Below are positions 1-18,545 of a DNA stretch of 64,000 nt, piece by piece. The stretch is from assembly GCF_964340395.1 (NCBI RefSeq), contig NC_135564.1, positions 9,762,861 through 9,826,860 of the forward strand, written 5' to 3'. This stretch comes from Glandiceps talaboti. Taxonomy: Eukaryota > Hemichordata > Enteropneusta > Spengelidae. A program made the position numbers and the translations under genes. The first letter of the stretch is position 1, and every line of letters starts with the position of its first letter. Under the pieces are notes generated by a model that ran no database searches, was not told where the DNA came from, and saw only the letters and a list, made by a program, of their open reading frames with translations.

Positions 1-36
<36 letters not shown>

Positions 37-52
37 CCTGTCCCAGTCTGCC

Positions 53-91
<39 letters not shown>

Positions 92-135
92 GTCTGTCTG
101 TCTGTTTCCCGGGTCTGTCTTCCTGCCTGCACGCC

Positions 136-196
<61 letters not shown>

Positions 197-214
197 TGCT
201 GGCTGACAGTCTCT
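1..214. repeat. (TCTG)n tetranucleotide microsatellite
   Basis: Tandem TCTG/CTGT units with a few interruptions (TGCCTGTCCC, TTTCCCGGG) fill the left end of the window. The Leu-Ser-Val-Cys open frame across it is a simple-repeat artefact. It lies in the sequence 3' of fasciclin exon 2 (minus strand), so it is probably intronic to that gene. Confidence 0.95.
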
Positions 215-423
215 GTCTGACTGTAACTGAGATGTATCGAGTCATTAACGGTATTAATCTGGGGCTGGTCGATGCATAGGGTACGCCGTATACTTTACAC
301 AACGTTAGAATGAACACTGAAATAATAAACTGTTGCTGGACAACCAACCAACCAGAAACGAACGGCAGTAAAATGGATCGGTCAGTCAAAGTCGCTTAAT
401 GATAAAAGAATGTTATTCCTCAC

Positions 424-7784
<7,361 letters not shown>

Positions 7785-7886
7785 TGTGAAAAATTTACTC
7801 TCAAAGAAGAGTGTGTGATTCGTAAAAAAAAATTTGAAATGTCTCTTTCAGCTTTGCGAATGGATTGTCTTAGTTAGGATCATGGT

Positions 7887-7896
7887 CTTTTATATG
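7887..7896 (-). promoter_or_regulatory. TATA box of the fasciclin gene
   Basis: On the minus strand the sequence is CATATAAAAG, 103 bp upstream of the ATG at 7784. This predicts a start site near 7860 and a ~75-nt 5' UTR. A GC-rich CACC/CACGTG-bearing stretch (7936-7963) lies just upstream. Confidence 0.55.
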
Positions 7897-8425
7897 TAAC
7901 CGTAGACAATAGAGAGGAGGGTGATGTAACTATTCCCCCACTTGCTCCACCCTCCCACGTGACAACACTTGATACAAGTTGCTGACTACCGTTGTTGGAG
8001 ATGAACACGTGTAAACGTGTTGATCTGATAAAATAAGTGTAATCCAGTGACCTCAAATTCAATCAGTTTTAGAGTTAAGATTTTTTTTAAATCACATTTA
8101 CATACAGACATAATTTGCATATGATGAATATTATCATGTTTTTCAATACTTAATTTTTCATTTAGACATCCCACCAAATGTCAGAGAAATCTGACCAGCA
8201 GATCTTGAGTTTATATATTTGATAGTAAGCAAGACGATCATTAATCAAGCCATCCACACAATCATCCTCACAATTTCATACCAAGCAGCACACTCAGTCA
8301 GTTACATTATAGTTTTTTTCTAGCAAAAACTTCTTTGACATAATTTAACAAACAGTCTGTCCAAACAAACTAACAGTAACCTAACATAGTAATCGGTAGA
8401 GTGGTATTTCACTTTAAGTCGTTCA

Positions 8426-8499
8426 CAGACAGACAGACGGACGGACGGACGGGCGGGCGGGCGGGCGGGCGGGCGGACGGACGGACGGACGGACGGACG

Positions 8500-8530
<31 letters not shown>

Positions 8531-8549
8531 AGATAGATAGATAGACAGA
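8426..8549. repeat. Compound tetranucleotide array (GACA/GACG/GGCG/GATA)
   Basis: Blocks of GACA, GACG, GGCG, GACG, GACA and GATA units succeed one another, consistent with stepwise point mutation spreading within one tetranucleotide array. Confidence 0.9.
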
Positions 8550-8814
8550 CTCAGAGTGAGCTTTGGGAATGATAGCCTAGAATCCAGGCGAATGGGAATT
8601 TTGAATTTTGATTTCTCCATCTTGGAAATAATGAATTCACCCCTCCCCCCCCCCCACCCATTCGTATGGCTTTCAGACTATGGAAATGAATGTGGTAAGA
8701 TATTCAAAACAGTCGCAGGGAGAAAATGGACACCTACATGAATAGTATACAGGATGCCGTATATTTCCCAATAATGGCAATGTTTGATTTATAACGTTCC
8801 GTGTTTCTAACGTT

Positions 8815-8892
8815 AAAGTGCAATGATAAAATAGTTTTATAAATTGAAAACCCAAAATAAATACTCAGTCCTCATCAATATGGCCACTTTAA
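8815..8892. repeat. Single end of MITE family C (TTAA-bounded)
   Basis: GATAAAATAGTTTTATAAAT leads to CAGTCCTCATCAATATGGCC and ACTTTAA. It matches the terminal repeat of the complete copy at 26815-27115. Only one terminus is recognisable here. Confidence 0.55.
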
Positions 8893-8929
8893 TTGTAATA
8901 CATAATGTACGGAAGTGGGGTATCATGAC

Positions 8930-9016
8930 ATTGCTAATTTAAGGTGATAACCAATTGACGTCATAAGTTTGTTTGCTAATTTAAGGTGATAGCCAATTGA
9001 CGTCATAAGTTTGTTT
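8930..9016 (+). repeat. 43-bp tandem duplication
   Basis: The unit GCTAATTTAAGGTGATA, then ACCAATTGACGTCATAAG, then TTTGTTT occurs twice in a row with one or two differences. Each unit carries a perfect TGACGTCA CRE palindrome, so two CRE sites lie 43 bp apart. Confidence 0.8.
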
Positions 9017-9619
9017 AGAGTCTAGACATAACAAAATTACGTCACTGCAACATTAACCTCAACTTATGAGACTTCGGTAAATCATGTTTGAGATAAGATT
9101 GATGGAGGTTACGTTTGTGCTTTATCTGTTTTACAAATGCATAACATTTCGTCACTTCGGTATGAGATCTTCTTTCTTCCAACTTTACATCGTCTCCGCC
9201 TCCTCCCCAGCCAAAACGAAAAGTTTAACGTATAAGATTTTGTCCTAATTTTCATATCCCTGATGGAATCATCATGTTGTGAATACATTTCATCTACACA
9301 TCCCTAGATGCATCCCCCCATTAAATTACAATCCCAATATTTTTAGTAATTTTAAAATCATCGATTTTTGACGAAACAGACACATTTTTAGACCTAATTT
9401 GGATGTCACTTATGGTATCATCATGTTATGAATAATTTCTAAACATCCCTATGGAAGTTCTCACCAAATTTCAGCATAATCTGCTCTGTACTTTTTGGAA
9501 TTTTAGATTTTGACCTAAATCTAAAATGGTGTAGACAAATTTTGAATGTTAACAACAAAACAAGTAGCATTGGGTGTAGGATGAAACTTGGTAGAATGTA
9601 ACTTTTGCAAACCATCCAA

Positions 9620-10140
9620 ATGAAAGTAATACAGTACTATAGAAATATAGAAGACAATGAGAAAGGACACATTTATCACGCTATGAAAGAATTACAAGAA
9701 GACAATTTTCCTGGCTCATGGTTAGATAATTTAAACAAATGAAAGGAAAATATGGCATTTCAAACATCAATGATTCCACAAAGGAACATTTTTTTGAACA
9801 TTGTTAAAGATTATTTCACTAAGAAATGGAATAAAGACAATGATAGACAAGACTCAAAGCTCAGAACTTACAAAATGTTACACGTTAAGATACAAACAGT
9901 CAATTATCTTAAATTTATGAAAAATAGAGAGGAAGTTGGCTTAATTTCAAGAATTAGACTGAGCTCACATGATCGACAAATTGAAATTTGAAGACATAAA
10001 AGACCAAAAATAGAGATAGAAGAAAGATTATGTAACATCTGCAATATGATAGAAGATGAAATACACTTCATCACAACATGTCACAACTATAACATCAATG
10101 GCAAACAAATGTAAACTCAGTGCTTATCAAAAGGAAAGAC
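9620..10140 (+). pseudogene. Non-LTR retrotransposon remnant, C-terminal domain
   Basis: Plus-strand reading gives ISRIRLSSHDRQIEI, a stop, then RHKRPKIEIEERLCNICN and DEIHFITTCHNYN. This is the typical end of a LINE ORF2 (a basic R-x-R segment, then a C-x2-C ... H-F ... C-x-Y zinc-knuckle-like block). Internal stops show it is dead. It runs into (CA)n/(TA)n arrays. Confidence 0.6.
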
Positions 10141-10167
10141 ATTCTACAGAATTAAAAGATACTATAC

Positions 10168-10207
10168 ATTTACACACACACACACACACACACACTCACA
10201 CACACAC

Positions 10208-10250
<43 letters not shown>

Positions 10251-10253
10251 ACC

Positions 10254-10292
<39 letters not shown>
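10168..10292. repeat. (CA)n and (TA)n compound microsatellite
   Basis: CA and TA runs alternate immediately 3' of the LINE remnant. Confidence 0.9.
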
Positions 10293-10293
<1 letters not shown>

Positions 10294-10423
10294 ACCTAAA
10301 GTTTACACTTTCGTTCGTATAAACCTTATTTTTATTTTTTGTAAACTTTTAGTACTATATAAGTTTATAAATACTGCTTTATATAGCCAAAAACTTATTG
10401 CAGAAAATCCATTGAAGAAATAG

Positions 10424-10541
10424 ATTCTATTCTATTCTATTCTATTCTATTCTATTCTATTCTATTCTATTCTATTCTATTCTATTCTATTCTATTCTAT
10501 TCTATTAACAAGAATTAATTCCTTCGTCTTGTTGATATTTA
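10424..10541 (-). repeat. LINE 3' terminus with (TTCTA)n tail
   Basis: On the minus strand a segment reading CAAGACGAAGGAATTAATTC then TTGTTAATAG is followed by ~16 AATAG units. The same segment recurs at 11824-11860 followed by AATAC units. This looks like the conserved 3' end of one LINE family with different short tandem tails. Confidence 0.6.
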
Positions 10542-10559
10542 ACGTGAGAAAACTGTCTT

Positions 10560-11661
10560 TGAACCAAGAGCACAAATGTCCTATATATACCTAGAGAGTA
10601 CTTTGACAAAGAATTCCCATCTTTCAGTCCGGCAACTAATGCCATATATCGTTGGCGAATTTCATAACAGTTAAAACATCATTTGAAAGCCTGACACCGT
10701 TCGTGTAAATTGAAAACAAAACGGACGAAAGGACACGGCCCTGTGGTGCACCCGTATTTATGGTTAGTTCATCAGACATATGACCATTTACAAGGACACG
10801 TTGTGGACGTTCGATTAAAAACTGCCTTATCAAAAGCACAACCGTGCGACTGACCTCGAAATCTAAAAGCCTTTTGATCAACAAGTGTGGTTAGATTGTG
10901 TTAAATGCGGAGCGGAAAGATCCACAAACAGAATTCGAGTGTAATTTATGACGTCATCGAGGTGACTGGCGATTAGGTTAATAAGGGTTAAACTAGCATC
11001 TTCTACCCCTCTTTTAGGCTTGTAGGCAAATTGTAAGCGATCGGCCACAGACGCCTGCAGCTGATTATACACTAACATTTCCATACATTTGGCAAGGATT
11101 TAAGTCAAGGAGACAGGTCTATAATCATTCAACTGATTCGGATTTTGTTTGTTAGGAACAGAGATTACAATAGATAGTTTCCATGATCTGGGTACAAAAC
11201 AAGTATTAAGAATAATTGAAATAGACGAGTAACACTTGACTCAACTGATAGACACATGTTTTTAAGACTTTACCCTTCAGACCATCTCGACCTGAGTCTT
11301 TAGAAGGGTTAAGTTTCAAAAAACAAACAACTTCTCCCTCACCGATATTAACTGACGAAGGAGTAAGAGACTCAGAAATAAGATCACATTCATTCCTAAA
11401 ATCATGTACATCAAAGCGGGCATAAAACTTATTCAATTCATTTGCATATCCTACAGCGTCATCAGTACTAATTTTCTTTGTTTTCTGGCTCTTACCCATC
11501 ATCACATTAAGCCCTTTCCAAGCCCCTTTTGCCTTACCTCTCTTAAGATTCTCTTCAACTTTATTCTTGTAATCAATTTTAGCTTGCTTAACTATACTTC
11601 TATACTCCTTACGTAACTCTTTCATCTTAGTCGTCTCTCCTTGTTTACATGTTTCCCTCAT
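10560..11661 (-). pseudogene. Decayed CR1/Rex-like non-LTR retrotransposon reverse transcriptase
   Basis: In minus-strand order the fragments are: KELRKEYRSIVKQAKIDYKN and ANELNKFYARFDV (pre-RT region); NPSKDSGRDGLKGKVLK (RT block 1-2); an NDYRPVSLT block with an adjoining stop at ~11130-11100; DRLQFAYKPKRGVEDASLTL; FVDLSAPHLT; and INTGAPQGRVLSSVLFSIYT, then MKFANDIWH. The last is the catalytic FADD box changed to FAND. Several frameshifts and stops separate the pieces, so it is inactive. The order and motifs fit the Jockey-superfamily CR1/L2/Rex1 group (inference from motif recall). Confidence 0.75.
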
Positions 11662-11684
11662 TTAGATCAATAGGTTCCCCAGCT

Positions 11685-11905
11685 CTTATTGTATTGTATT
11701 GTATTGTATTGTATTGTATTGTATTGTATTGTATTGTATTGTATTGTATTGTACTGTACTATACTGTACTGTACTGTACTGTACTGTACTGTATTGTATT
11801 GTATTGTATTGTATTGTATTGTATTAACAAGAATTAATTCCTTCGTCTTGTTGATATTCTATTCTATTCTATACTATACTATTCTATTCTATTCTATTCT
11901 ATTCA
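11685..11905 (-). repeat. (GTATT)n/(GTACT)n array with second LINE 3' end and (TTCTA)n
   Basis: On the minus strand AATAG units, then the CAAGACGAAGGAATTAATTC segment, then a long AATAC/AGTAC array. This is a second LINE 3' terminus nested beside the element at 10560-11661. Confidence 0.7.
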
Positions 11906-12490
11906 TATGCATATCATAACCCTTCTTCAAGGACGTAAAAATGACACAAGAGCTTTCATCGTCAAATGATGGATATATTTACTTTTGTCTCCAGTGGATG
12001 TTACGAAAACGTTACAGAACTTGACTATTACATACCAAATCTTGGAGTTTGATATAGTGACATAACTAGCCTTCCTATCTCCGTGCAAGACCGTGGTATG
12101 AACATGACGTCTGGCCCGGTCGCATTTTAGTATTTTTACGTACTTGCCATGAGTGTCGAACAATTTTAGAATTATATGAACCTGAGATCTGCGTCATTTG
12201 TCATGAAAAGGTAATGAGAAACAAAAAAATTAAGACCACCCTTACTAACGGGGGTGGGGTAGCCGTTTGACTAACCATCTTATATTCATATTTACTGGGG
12301 TTGTTCACTCCTTCAACCACCACCCCCACCAGGGTGACATTGAGCTACATGACCTATATTACCATCTATACCTGTATCTAAATCGTGTGGTTTCTAACCT
12401 TGGATTCGACTTAATTGAATCAGATGAGATTGTGACAGAAACAAATCTGAAAATGTTGATATGATATCACACGATGCCTTGTTACAGAAA
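11906..12490. other. No gene seen
   Basis: The spacer holds only short, unrecognisable open frames. Confidence 0.4.
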
Positions 12491-12494
12491 CAAA

Positions 12495-12665
12495 TGACCC
12501 CGTTTCACGTTAGTATTAACTGGCTGTTAACCAATAACAGACTGAACATGCTGCACACTCAGATAAGAAGTAAAACATGTACAGTTTCTTGAGACACTTC
12601 GTCGAAATGAAATCAACTAATGTGCCACTATGCAGGCATCAAATGCAGACATCAAAACATCCGTG
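12495..12665. repeat. Partial copy of MITE family A
   Basis: Matching landmarks are TTTCACGTTAGTATTAACTG, GAGACACTTCGTCGAAATGA and GCAGACATCAAAACAT, in the same order as in the full copies at 50480 and 59775. The second arm is absent. Confidence 0.55.
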
Positions 12666-12669
12666 TGTG

Positions 12670-13110
12670 TCTGCGTGTAGTGTAGTGTAGTGTAGTGTAG
12701 TGTAGTCTAGTGTAGTGTAGTGTAGTCTAGTCTAGTCTAGTTTACTCTAGTGCAGTGCAGTGTAGTGTATTGTATTGTATTGTATTGTATTGTATTGTAG
12801 TGTAGTGTAGTGTAGTGTAGTGTAGTCTAGTCTAGTCTAGTCCAGTCTAGTCTCATCAAGTCGTCTAGCCTAGTCTAGTCTAGTGTGGTGTAGTGTAGTG
12901 AAGTCTTGTACGGTGCACTGTCGTGTGGTATATGGTGTGGTGTGGTGTGGTGTGGTGTAGCGTGGCATGGCGTGGCGTGGCATAGAGTGGTGTGGTGTGG
13001 TGTGGTGTGGTGTGGTGTGGTATGGAATGGAATGGTATGGTATGGTATGGTATGGTATGGTATGGTTAAAGGCATAGGACAATGTATAGTATGGTAAAGC
13101 ATGGTATAAT
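12670..13110. repeat. Pentanucleotide array (TAGTG/TAGTC then ATGGT/GTGGT)
   Basis: This long, compound 5-bp array has its counterpart at 21665-22055 upstream of the second sulfotransferase block, so it belongs to the duplicated unit. Confidence 0.9.
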
Positions 13111-13112
13111 AT

Positions 13113-13870
13113 ACTACTCTGATGTCCAGTCATCATAAAACAACAAACTTTACAACATGTATTGACAACTCACAACTTTAACTTTATAGTCCAGTGACAA
13201 CATTGCAAGACTATATTTATTTCTGGTGTATACTTTACATGCAACTACAACTTGTTCATGTATTGACAACTTATACTACTTTGAAGTTAGCCATCATAAC
13301 AAAGAGTTACTGACACATATTTTACATGCAATGTTTACATCTAAGTCATTTCTAGTCCTGTTTCTCTGGATAATCTAATTTATCCGGTTGCGCCACTTGT
13401 ACGGAATTTCCACTCCAATTTCTCTTTGATAGGGCTGTTCCTTGGATTTGAAAAATCAATGCCTCGCTGATTTGCACTGTTAAAGTCTGCAATTCTTGTT
13501 GCAAATGTTTGACTTGCAATCCAAGGTTTTTCGGGGACATTTCCTTTGCAATATTTCTGTAGCATGGCCTTGTCAAGTTATCAATACATGAAAAACGTAT
13601 AGTTGATTGCATGCAAAATGTTAGTCTAGATTCCAACTATGGTTTCTAAACCCTAACCTGTGAGTGGACATTTACATGTAATGGTAACAATACTGTATAG
13701 GAACGTAACTAGATTATTAAAGATTATACCAGTAACGTTTTGTTATAGTCTTGTTGTCACTCGACTATGACATTACTAGTAAAAGTTGTATGAGTTGTTA
13801 ATACATGATGTAAAGTTTGTTGTTTTATGATTGGACGTCAGAGCAGTATTAAAGTTGAAGTTGTAAAAGT
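13113..13870. mobile_element. MITE-like element with ~75-bp terminal inverted repeats
   Basis: GTCCAGTCATCATAAAACAA then CAAACTTTACAACATG near 13125 is the reverse complement of CATGATGTAAAGTTTGTTGT then TTTATGATTGGACGTC near 13805-13845. The ~600-bp interior has no credible gene. It is absent from the second sulfotransferase block, where the pentanucleotide array joins directly to the sequence equivalent to 14785. Confidence 0.65.
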
Positions 13871-13944
13871 TTCACTGATACTAGTATTTTCTAGTAGTAA
13901 TGTGTTAGTAAATACTGGCAACACAACAGTTGAAGTTGTTAGTC

Positions 13945-14492
13945 TTTACAGCTGATTTGACAAAATAAAGAACAAAAATGAAAGTTAGCCTCCCAGTTTA
14001 CTTCATTTGTGGAAGTATGTACAGTATACATGACTTGCAGATTTACGATCTTATCTCAGTTGATCTTATACACAAGCATCAATGGGTTTGCCTGAATGAA
14101 TAGACAAGTTTATACTGTACAAGGAGTTTTCTGCCTGTCCTTGACTACTGTAAGTCTTGCTTTCTTTTCAGAGATATATGCTCATCAATTTTGTGTTTGA
14201 ATGAGTCCATGTAAATACCTGCAAATTATAACTATGAAAAGTGCACATATTTAAAGTAGAATTACTTACGATTGTAGAAGCTATACCATTAAAAAAATGG
14301 GACTAGTATTTCATACAAGGCGACTACTATAAAGTGTGTGCACCCTGGTGATATTATATACCTCTAAGTTTTAGTGTAACTTCAACAATGTCTGTCACTG
14401 TTGTAGCAAATGTTGAGACAAAATTGGAAACCTAACAATATATATGTAAACATTTATTTTTGTTCTTTATTTTGTCAAATCAGCTGTAATCG
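13945..14492. repeat. Second inverted-repeat pair (~33-bp arms)
   Basis: TACAGCTGATTTGACAAAAT then AAAGAAC at 13947-13973 recurs inverted as GTTCTTTATTTTGTCAAATC then AGCTGTAA at 14461-14488. The spacer is ~490 bp with no gene. Confidence 0.7.
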
Positions 14493-14929
14493 TTTTCAAA
14501 ACAGAAATGAACTGTAAATGAACTTTATGAAGTATTTTGTTGTGTAAAACACTGTGTGTGTATGTGTACATGTGTGATGTGATACTAGTAATCAATGAAG
14601 TTTGAGTTGAAGCTATGAAAACAGGGTAAATTGGAACTAAAATGACCACACATTGTTGCAATGAGTTTTATGGGCCTAATTCTTTACTTTCCAACTGATA
14701 ACCAACAAGATTAATTGTCTGCTGCAACTTAGCAAAACGGACAGCCAAATAATTTCTACACTACAGTAGTTTCAGTGAGTTTATGGTACGATGTAAAAGC
14801 AGCCAAGATTATATAATAATGTGTACACGTGACATGGGTTAGGAAATAACTGAGGTTAATCCATGTTACTGGATTAACAGGTACTGATGCCATACAATGA
14901 AAAGTCTCGATGTAGTGAACGAATATATT

Positions 14930-15570
14930 GTGACGCCCTGCAGTGAACAGGTGTGCCATGCAATGAATAGTGATTCCATGCAGTGAACAGGTATTTCATG
15001 CTGTGAATAGGGATTCCATGAAGTAAACAGGTATTTCATGCAATGAATAGTGAATCCATGCAGTGAATAGGTATTTCATGCTGTGAATAGGGATTACATG
15101 AAGTGAACAGGTATTTCATGCAATGAATAGTGAATCCATGCAGTGAACAGGTATTTCATGCTGTGAATAGGGATTCCATGAAGTAAACAGGTATTTCATG
15201 CAATGAATAGTGAATCCATGCAGTGAACAGGTATTTCATGCTGTGAATAGGGATTACATGAAGTGAATAGGTATTTCATGCAATGAATAGTGATTCCATG
15301 CAGTGAATAGGTATTTCATGCAACGAATAGGATTCCGTGCAGTGAACAGGTATTTCATGCAATGAATAGTGATTCCATGCAGTAAACAGGTATTCCATGC
15401 AGTGAGCAGTAATATTCCATGCAATGAAGTGTCTCTATGCAGTGAAGAGATTCCATACAGTGTGAAGTGACTTTTAATGCAAAAAGCAGTGATTCTATGC
15501 AGTGAATAATGATTTTACTAGAATGGATAGTGATTCCATGCAGTGAATAATGTTCATGACTACTGCCGTT
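14930..15570. repeat. 20-bp-monomer minisatellite organised in 80-bp higher-order units (copy A)
   Basis: Four 20-bp monomers (CAGTGAACAGGTATTTCATG, CTGTGAATAGGGATTCCATG, AAGTAAACAGGTATTTCATG, CAATGAATAGTGAATCCATG) form an 80-bp unit. It repeats in exact register from 14981 (also 15061, 15141, 15221) before decaying. It lies just 3' of sulfotransferase gene A. Confidence 0.9.
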
Positions 15571-15776
15571 GCCGAGCGTTTAGCAAATATGCGCATTTAA
15601 AGATACATCCTCGTTCTCGCCTCCAGTCACGACCTGCCTAGCGCCCTCAAAGACTGGCTACCATCGTAAATGAGAGAACCAAAGAACCAAAGTTCTTCGA
15701 TATCTCGTACATCACGTGATTGCAAACCTACCAATAGGAGCCATGTAGTCATGTTAAAGAAAGGACTATTTACACA

Positions 15777-17700
15777 TCAACAATCCCACTTCCGCTGGTT
15801 TTTAATAACAACCTGCAAAGTTGAACCCGTGTCCTTTCCTAGCATTTCGCAATAGTCAGATCGCGGTTGTTGTGGTTTGAGGCATTGGTCATCAACTTCA
15901 TTTTGAACAGATCTAAGTTTTGCAAGATCCTCTTCAAAATCTCCCTCATAACGTTTGACCTTTTCCCAGAACGTTTTGTTAAAATATTCATATAATGGCC
16001 AGTCCAAGTTTGATTGTTTTTTGATTATCCTTTCCAGATCCGGTGTGATAGGCATTCGCATTCCTCCATGAATCTTGTGAGACCTGTACACCATATCTTC
16101 GTACTCCCAACACATCATCTTTCGCAGTAAGACGAGTGACTCGTCGTAGTACTCAGTCAACATTATTAAATCAAATTCGATATCGAGCTTCCTGATCGAA
16201 TTATGGATGAACGTGTCATTCATTAGTTTAGGCCTACCTACTAACCTGTTAAAATTGCCATTAAACATATGAGAATAATTCGGTTTTCGTATCCGTTCAG
16301 TGGCATTAAAAATATGAGTATCATTCAGCTTTCGTGTAGTAATACTAGTATCGTTTTGCGAGACAAAGGTTTGCAGATAAGCTGAGAAAGGATTTGAGAA
16401 TTGACGATAACCGTCATCATAACGGTAATAGTAGAATGCGGATTCGGCCCTTGTTATGGGTGATCTCAGAATTGTAAAATATTTGCCATCCTTTATGATT
16501 TTATCCAGCGCTTTTCGATTATAACCCAAGTGGTTTGCTATAAAGTTGTAACCTGGAAAATTTGTACAATTGTAGGGATGAATCATCACACTGTTACTCG
16601 TTCCGTTCATACGCATATGTACTGTTAATCTATCATCGAGAGCTGCAACAAGATCGTGTTTTAAACCGTACCGGAATAAAACTGTTGCCAGAGTACTGCC
16701 ACCGGTTTTGTCGGTTTTTATGAACACAAAATTGCGTTGAGGTTCACATGGAAGTTTCAAGGGTGATATTATTGTATTCGTTCGTTGATGGATAAGGCTA
16801 CCTCTTTGATAGGCAAGTTTACCTCGCAGGTTACTTAGTGTTTTCATTCTGGAAACAAGATAAGTGTAAATCCTATGGTTAGTGTATTGATAAACTGTTT
16901 CTAATTAATATTGCACGACCATAATGGCCGTTTGCTCTAAAGCCAACCGTTAAGGGGCGTGATTGCGATGACAGACAAATGGTTAACACAATATAACCCT
17001 TGCACTGAGTAGTTTTCTAGATATGGAGCTGATGTACAGTGAATTTCACAATACTGTTCAGCTTTTCTGTTTGATACAATCACACAGAAACTGGACATGC
17101 TACACTTTAAGATAGCAAGATTTAATGAGTACAGTTCTGTGCTACATTTTGTCGAAATGAAATGAACTAAGCATGCCTCCAAACAAACGTTAAATGAACA
17201 CCGTAAATGATATTTTACGCACCCTTCATCGGGTGTTTGTATATTGGCGCCCGAATGTCGGCATAGAATTGCAATACATTTAAATGTGAGTGATTTATTT
17301 CATTTAGACTAAATGTAGCAAAAGAATGGGATCTTGCATATGCAGTTTCCTGTTGGCTTCTGCGTGGAATGATATCAAGCAGAAACGATGAACAGTACTG
17401 TGAAATTCACTGTAAAGTTGTCACTTCGCATCCCACATATACGTAAAAAAAATAGCGACAGACTTTATCACAATCGAGTCACAGGACCAATGCAAGCCAT
17501 ACAAGCAGAGCTTACTTGCGGTATAATTCATTAGGGGTACTACATTTAACACACAAATTAACACAGACTAACGTGTGTACTTACAGAGAGACTGCCTTAA
17601 TGTTGTTGCTTTGCTGTCGTAACGAAGACAACCAAAACCTAGAAATTCCGACAAGTGTTATAGTGACTAACACCACTAGTAAACGCATGTTCTTCCGCAT
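15777..17700 (-). CDS. GAL3ST-like Golgi sulfotransferase, copy A (two exons)
   Basis: Exon 1 (17700-17585) encodes a short basic N-terminus and a signal anchor (MRKNMRLLVVLVTITLVGIS then RFW), ending two bases into a codon at GTAAGT. Exon 2 (16848-15777) follows TTGTTTCCAG and restores the frame just before MKTLSN. The product is 395 residues. It has the type II topology and size of galactose-3-O-sulfotransferases, which transfer sulfate from PAPS to galactose on glycolipids or glycans in the Golgi. The PAPS 5'-phosphosulfate loop is FVFIKTDKTGGSTLATVLF; the family usually has KTHKTGSST, so His is replaced by Asp. The 3'-phosphate-binding motif is YFTILRSPITRAES. Several N-glycosylation sequons are present. 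The frame is intact, so it is probably functional. The exact acceptor is unknown. Confidence 0.88.
16930..17430. repeat. MITE family A copy in sulfotransferase A intron
   Basis: Arms containing TTTCTGTTTGATACAATCAC then AGAAACTGGACATGCTACAC, and TACATTTTGTCGAAATGAAA, with an inverted counterpart (TTTCATTTAGACTAAATGTA then GCA). The same insertion is present at the equivalent site of copy B, so it predates the block duplication. Confidence 0.65.
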
Positions 17701-17860
17701 TGTTGTAGTTTAGCTATTGGGATTCGATTTTCTCCTCTCCTTCTCTTTGTAGTCAAAGACTCAATATTCCGTTCTTACCACCTACAGGGATAACCTAATC
17801 ATATTGTATTGAAGCGCTGATATAAACGTGATGACGTTATCGTGTCCTCATGTGACTTAG
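17700..17860 (-). promoter_or_regulatory. Conserved 5' flank of sulfotransferase A
   Basis: The segment upstream of ATG 17700 is almost unchanged in copy B, including GATATAAACGTGATGACGTT (17819-17838), which contains a TGACGTTA half-CRE. It is a plausible promoter. The conservation may simply reflect recent duplication. Confidence 0.3.
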
Positions 17861-18116
17861 CTTCATAGTGGAGGTGGAGTTTGTAGTAAACTGAATGGAA
17901 GTAACCAATCAAAACTGCCTGTCTCTCTCTCTGGCACTAAGTAAGGAGTAGCACACTTTCATACCACACTATAGACGTAGTCTGGGAAATAATTGCAATA
18001 GGGCCAGAGATAATTCCTAGACTACTGGGATGACTGGATAATGCAATGACGGGATATGTATGTTAATAAAACTACAGGGAACTTAGTTATGTTTACGACA
18101 AAAAACAAAAAACAAT

Positions 18117-18129
<13 letters not shown>

Positions 18130-18148
<19 letters not shown>

Positions 18149-18162
18149 TATCAACACCGACT

Positions 18163-18232
<70 letters not shown>

Positions 18233-18405
18233 AGGGTAGAAGAAAATCAAGTCGGGTTTTTCGTCTCTACAAGCCTGTTTCGTGAGTAAATCATTTGTCA
18301 GGAGATGTTGATGTACGTATGATTTTCTTCTACCCTCAACATATACTCCGCTCTGCATGCAGACGTATCGAGCACTGTACTACGGACAAATCTTACCACT
18401 GACTT

Positions 18406-18496
<91 letters not shown>

Positions 18497-18503
18497 CATA
18501 TAT

Positions 18504-18545
<42 letters not shown>

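Larger units (their letters stand above)
14785..18165. repeat. Duplicated block, copy A (contains sulfotransferase gene A)
   Basis: Starting near ATGGTACGATGTAAAAGCAG the sequence parallels 22053-25550: minisatellite, sulfotransferase exon 2, MITE-containing intron, exon 1, shared 5' flank, and a (GACA)n array followed by CATATCAACAC. Both copies lie in the same orientation, ~7.0 kb apart. Confidence 0.85.

Noticed and set aside
34-279. 81-residue Cys/Leu/Ser/Val-rich open frame
   Set aside because: Translation of a (TCTG)n microsatellite; no coding character.
14930-15570. CRISPR-like regular repeats
   Set aside because: The repeats are contiguous 20-bp monomers without unique spacers, in an animal genome; a minisatellite, not CRISPR.
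18357-18545. Tyr/Ile-repeat open frames near 18.2-18.5 kb
   Set aside because: Translation of (TA)n arrays.
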